NCBI RefSeq assembly: GCF_016808335.1
Contig: NC_053149.1
Span: 19,068,733 to 19,132,732, forward strand
Direction: 5' to 3'
From: Panicum virgatum
Taxonomy: Eukaryota; Streptophyta; Magnoliopsida; Poales; Poaceae
DNA: 64,000 nucleotides
Shown here: positions 59,709 through 64,000 of the stretch, in pieces
Position numbering within the stretch: the stretch's first letter is position 1
How the letters are laid out: each line of letters opens with the position of its first letter
The notes under the pieces: generated by a model
The model's input: only the letters and a program-made list of their open reading frames with translations
What the model was told of the DNA's origin: nothing
The model's database searches: none
Position numbers and translations under genes: made by a program

Positions 59709-60745
59709 GGGTAATTGGTCGGTGGGACATCCTCAAATGATGATTTTGTGCCACGCACACTCCATACTTCGAATTTGTGCACAGCACACTGTGATTCTAT
59801 ATTTTTGTCTCCAACACACCACAGCACATAAAAAGACTTCTTTGCCCTTGAAAAACCGGGCCCACCCGTCAACTCTCCCCGGCTCGCCTCGACGCCGCGC
59901 CCGCATCGGCCTTGCTCGCCACGCGCCGCGGCCCGGCGAGGTGAGGAGAGGCAGAGGGCGGGCGAGCCGCCGCGCGGAGGGAGCTCCACGGCTGGCGCCC
60001 CTGCTTGCCGGAGCAGGACGGGCGTCGCTGCTCCGTCCCACCGCCTCGACGCGTCGCCGCCGCCGCTGCCCGAGGGCGCAACGCCGGAGGCCGCCTGCCG
60101 CACCGCGACGGAGGGATGGCGCCCCTGCTCCTCCTCCCCCCTCCCGCACATGCGCCGCCGCTGTTCCGGCCCGCAAGGACGAGGAAGGCCGGCACGGGGA
60201 GGGCCGCTGGAGAGGAAGGTCGGAGGAGGGACGTCGGGGTTCGGGGGCGACCGCGCCGGGGAGGAGGGCCGCGGGCCATGGCCGCTGCGGCGCCCGCCGT
60301 CGAGCTCGAGCCGGGCTGTCCGCGCGCACCGTCCTCCGCAGTGGAGAGGGCGAGCTCCCGGCGGCGCCCGGCGAACGGAGCAGGGGAGGCGCCGGCCCCG
60401 CGGAGAGCCAAAGAGAGGGAGGGCCGGGGAGGAAGTGAGGGGGACCAGGGAGGGAGGGAGGAGCGGCGTCGGGGGAGGGAGCGAGCGCCGCTGCCGGTGC
60501 GTGCGCGGAGGAGGCAGGCAGAGGGAGGACAGGGAGAGAGAGGTACGGGGAGGGAAAGGAGGAAGGAGGAGAGGGAGAGAGCTGATGGTGGGCCCGATTT
60601 TTGCAAGGGCAAAGAAGTCTTTTTATGTGCTGCGGTGTGTTGGAGACAAAAATATAGAATCACAGTGTGATGTGCACAAATTCGAAGTATGGAGTGTGCG
60701 CGGCACAAAATCACCATTTGAGGATGTCCCACAGACCAATTACCC
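59709..60745. mobile_element. non-autonomous Mutator-like element with long TIRs and GC-rich cargo (Pack-MULE candidate)
   Basis: Terminal inverted repeats of about 158 bp (59709-59866 and 60587-60745), beginning GGGTAATTGG, differ at only about eight positions. A perfect 9-bp target duplication ATCTATATA (59700-59708, 60746-60754) identifies it as Mutator-like. The 720-bp interior is very GC-rich with long overlapping open frames on both strands. No transposase is present. The interior may be captured gene sequence, but its source is not recognisable from this window. Confidence 0.92.
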
Positions 60746-60754
60746 ATCTATATA

Positions 60755-61523
60755 TTACCTAGTATGGAGGTCACTATTAGGAAGTCAGACCAGAGGTGGT
60801 GATGTTTTATACGCTAGCTATTCGTATTTTTAGAGCTACAACTTATGAATAGTCTAGGGCGTTGATAGTTTAGGGCATAAATGTTTAACTTAAGACTTTG
60901 TATGGATAAATAGAAGAGATAAATCCCCAATTAAAGGGAAAATTGGGCCAAATGACATAGTTTAGGGTGTAACTGAACTATGAATTAGTTTAAGAAGTTA
61001 TCTAGACTCTAATGATACTTGAGAGGAGTACCTAGATAATTCTCAACCTTTGATGTACTTGCTATAAATGTTTAGCCAACCCGATCATGCCAATTATAGT
61101 TTAGTTTGATCGATTACCTACGTATAGAAAGTTTGATATACCAAATTGATTGAAATTAATAGTGAAAATGAAACCGAACAAAGTGAGCAAAACTAAAATA
61201 CCTATATAATAGCTGTTATATATCAGCATTCAGCACAAAATCTGACTTTAAATAAAGAGTTTTTGTCGGTTCCATTACATGATTGGCTGCAATGTTTCAA
61301 CATCACAGTGGGCTCATTTTGCAAGATTGAAAATGCATACAATAGTTCAGTTGTTACTATAGTAAAAAAATATCCCACCTCACCAAAAAGAACTCATTGT
61401 GTGAAATAGCTGATATATACACCTGCGCTTACCCCTGGCATCCTGCTGGTATTGCCAGCACACGTGAAGTAGCTGGCGTGTCCTGCAAACTGCAATTGCA
61501 GCACCCTGAAACGGCCAATCTTA
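60755..61523. other. AT-rich intergenic, nothing recognised
   Basis: No coding frame with domain support and no clear repeat ends. Confidence 0.5.
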
Positions 61524-61869
61524 GGGTGTGTTTATATCACTTTGCATTTTGTATTTTTGCGTTTTTATCAGAGAATCTTCAATATTTAAAGTATTAAATA
61601 TAAACTAATCACAAAACTAATTACAGATCTCGTCTGTAAACTACGAGACGAATCTAATGAGCCTAATTAATTCATTATTAGAGCATGTTTACTGTAGTAT
61701 TACTATAGCAATTTAGTGTCTAATCACGTCCTAATTAGGCTCATTAGATTCGTTTCGTGATTTACAGTCTATTTGTATAATGCGATTTATTTTTCGACTA
61801 CATTTAGTACACCATGCAACCGATTTACAAAAATTTTGCGTTTTGCCTTTACGGCATCTAAACACGGCC
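61524..61869. repeat. Tourist-like MITE (PIF/Harbinger)
   Basis: Ends gggtgtgttta and taaacacggcc are inverted repeats, with TTA on both sides (61521-61523, 61870-61872). The internal foldback gaatctaatgagcctaatta / ctaattaggctcattagatt fits this class. Confidence 0.88.
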
Positions 61870-62037
61870 TTACTTCTGGTGGAATGGTGCGCCACTCGAA
61901 GTTCACATGATTTTACTTCAAAAAAAAGAAGTTCACATGATGGCCAAGGACAAGGTTAGGTGTATCAATTCTCATGCTCGGAATGGTATAATAACCACCC
62001 ACCCGTGCATAAACCGCTCACAACCTCAGCCTACCAC

Positions 62038-62178
62038 TAGGGGTGGTAACGGGCCATGGCCCTAGTAGACTCTTCACAGCCCAACAAAATCCTTAAATTT
62101 TTTAACTCAAAATTAAATAAGATTAGAGCCCGGCCCTTATATTTTCTAATTCAAAATGTTGGCCCTTTACCACCCCTA
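62038..62178. repeat. hAT-type MITE, 141 bp
   Basis: Ends TAGGGGTGGTAA and TTACCACCCCTA are perfect inverted repeats. The 8-bp target duplication CCTACCAC (62030-62037, 62179-62186) is exact. A related fragment lies at 9899-10030. Confidence 0.9.
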
Positions 62179-62490
62179 CCTACCACATTACGACCTATAC
62201 CATGGCCACTCTGAGTCTCTGACCATTGGTGCAATCTTCCTTTCAAGATTAATATATAGCACAAGCTGTTTAGTAGCTAGAGAGATGAACAACCATATAT
62301 ACTCTATGTTTAGTAGTAGTAGCTGTACTAAATAAAACGTTTTTGAAAAGACCAAGTGGCCGGACAAATTTTGCAAGGTAGGTTTACAGCAAGCCAAGTT
62401 GCAGTTACATATTTATTTCTATCTACCTCAAGTCCGGTAGCCCTCGCCCGACATGACACGGTGTGCCCTAGTCTGGTTTCTTACCATGTT
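62179..62490. other. no feature seen
   Basis: Short AT-rich stretch between the hAT MITE and the next open region. The frame at 62188-62397 has no support. Confidence 0.4.
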
Positions 62491-62492
62491 TT

Positions 62493-63370
62493 TTGGTTAA
62501 GGGAAAGCTCCCTTGTCACTGTGAATTAGTTTCACCACCATCACAAACTGAGGCTGAAAAAATGACGTCACGTCATCCTCTTCCTCCGAGACGTTCCCTT
62601 GGTGACACCGTGAGCCTCCCCATCGACACCTCATCACACGCATTCCAAAGAATGCACTCCGAGCCGCGCTTCCCTTTCGAGCGGACTGACAAGAGTTCAG
62701 TGCTGATTAAGGAGATCCCGATCTGCCTCCAATGGAGGTCAGCAAGGGATGTTGCAGGGCGGGTGCCAGAAATGGAGGGAAGGACCACGTCGCCGCGATC
62801 GGCTCCTGGGGGGGATCCTATCAGGAACATGGTTGGGCCACCATTTTCGGTGTCCGGTGAGGTCCATGACCCGCATCGGATGGGTTTTGGACGGATCCCG
62901 CCAAAACCTACCCGGGTGCGCTCACCACCACTGTGTAAACTTATTGATGGGATCCTTGGCGTTCACCCATCTACAAAGACACGTGTGGAAGATCTGGAGG
63001 TTGAAGATGATGAGGTAAGAGGGGCTTCAGGTGGAGGGAATCCGTCAATCGAGTCAGCTCATCTAGGGTTTGGCTGTTCGAGAGCCTGACCCCATCCTCA
63101 CATTCCTTCCTCCTCCTTCAAAAGGTGCATTGATCGGTTTGTTGGCTACTTCCGTGCGTCACACAATCCCATCCCTCCCCGCAAATCTTATGTGCAAGCT
63201 GTGAGAGAAGGCATGGTGTATCCTGGCCGCTGCAAATCGCGGAGGGTTTCGGCGCGATGGATTTGGAGCGGGTCGCTCAAGCCAGGGTGTCGGGCGAACG
63301 GGAAGAAACAATGTTTGGCAGCGCATGGGGAGACGTGAGGACGACAACTTTGAGGAAGGTGAGCTTGTTC
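62493..63370 (+). pseudogene. upstream coding-like region of a CCHC-protein repeat family (uncertain)
   Basis: A 198-residue frame (62493-63089) contains FERTDKSSVLIKEIPICLQW and an acidic VEDLEVEDDEV. A following stretch in another frame reads RKSYVQAVREGMV. Both lie upstream of the clear zinc-knuckle frame at 63378 on the same strand and may belong to the same, now frame-shifted, gene. No domain is firmly identified. Confidence 0.35.
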
Positions 63371-63377
63371 TTCTTAG

Positions 63378-64000
63378 GAGGAGAAAGAACCCAATCTGAA
63401 TCAAGCTGATAGGTGGGGGGCTGATTCTGATACTTGGGTTAATGAGTTTGGTGATTTGCTGAAAGGAGGCTCTTCTTCTTCCAACTGGGATAGAGTTGCG
63501 GGTCTGAATTCTGATGGGAAAGAAGCTTCTCACAAATTTGGGTTGGGAATGGACAGTGATTCCAAGGACAAGAATGTTCTTGACGAGGGCGACCTCAGAA
63601 CAAAGCTACAACAGAAATCTGGGGTCCCAAATCCAAATATTCCACCACCAAAGCTTGGTTGTAATTTTTGCAGGTTGAAAAATCACAAGACTGAGGAGTG
63701 CAAGAGGAGGAATGCCTATGAGTTATGTGGCTTCAACAATCACAACTCCTTTGACTGTTGTAGAGAGCCTCTTTGGAACTATGGTCCTGAACTATGTGCT
63801 GCTCAAGTGCCGAATCAGAGCTTCTTCTTCATTGAGGAACAAATCGATCAGAAGATGATGAGGGATAAAGCGAGCACTGCCATCATAACTGTGGTCAATG
63901 GATCTATCTCTTCTAAGCAGATTGAGGGTGAATTCAGGCACATAGTGGGTGCTGAGGTGTGGAATTGGAATGCCAAACAAGTTTACATTGCGATTTCCCA
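63378..64000 (+). CDS. CCHC zinc-knuckle protein of a repetitive grass family, cut by window end
   Basis: An open frame of at least 207 codons runs to the last base. An acidic/Ser-rich N-terminal part (FGDLLKGGSSSSNWDRV) leads to two knuckle-like units, CNFCRLKNHKTEECKRR and CGFNNHNSFDCC. Then follow WNYGPELCAAQVPNQSFFFI and an alpha/beta region (ASTAIITVVNG, FRHIVGAEVWNW). This order (zinc knuckles, then a conserved aromatic-rich segment) is seen in high-copy, transposon-associated proteins of grasses, probably nucleic-acid binding. A stop codon (tag) precedes 63378, so the start is unclear; possible ATGs lie downstream (for example within GLGMDSDS). Whether it is a gene or a LINE-type first ORF cannot be settled here. 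Confidence 0.5.

Noticed and set aside
59722..60833. Overlapping 150-290 codon frames on both strands
   Set aside because: They cross the inverted repeats and GC-rich interior of a MULE, and mirror-image frames arise from the inverted repeats.

Overview
This is nuclear DNA of a grass. The genes have many short exons with GT-AG introns, GC-rich first exons and AT-rich introns, and are embedded in LTR retrotransposons, MITEs, CACTA and Mutator-like elements of grass type. The GC-rich exon codons and the element families fit a panicoid grass (sorghum, sugarcane, Miscanthus or maize group); that placement is inference, not proof.

Layout. 1-9060 is a repeat block: an internally deleted Ty3/gypsy remnant (minus strand), then a Tat-like gypsy LTR plus gag whose gag is split by a Mutator-like element (MULE) with a transposase gene (minus) and a convergent GRF-zinc-finger/membrane gene (plus). 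9061-37000 is a gene island with four host genes: a 13-exon plastid-type MATE transporter (10766-16369, +), the kinetochore gene NDC80 (18788-27610, +) with a complete copia retrotransposon in its 6.9-kb second intron, a monoacylglycerol lipase/caffeoylshikimate esterase-like alpha/beta hydrolase (28725-32825, +), and a membrane-anchored UDP-glucuronate decarboxylase (33368-36769, -), which is convergent with the hydrolase and has a U12-type AT-AC first intron. Between NDC80 and the hydrolase lies a chimeric duplicate: a dead copy of MATE exon 5 fused to a copy of the NDC80 upstream region.

37000-64000 is almost entirely transposable DNA. It holds a Stowaway MITE, a GC-rich TIR element with TTA duplications, a non-coding minus-strand LTR retrotransposon carrying a 51-bp minisatellite, and a small CACTA. 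It also holds a copia element (46516-58846) that contains three further insertions nested inside one another, including a Cassandra-type LTR with a 5S-rRNA-like promoter segment. The copia gag carries an uninterrupted run of 101 AAC codons. Further right are a 1.04-kb MULE with about 158-bp inverted repeats and a perfect 9-bp target duplication, Tourist and hAT MITEs, and the start of a CCHC zinc-knuckle gene of a repetitive grass family that runs off the window.

The four host genes have no evident shared pathway (plastid transport, chromosome segregation, acylglycerol/phenylpropanoid ester hydrolysis, UDP-xylose supply for cell walls). Exon limits below were read by eye from splice sites, phase and protein continuity. 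Target-site duplications were read directly from the sequence.
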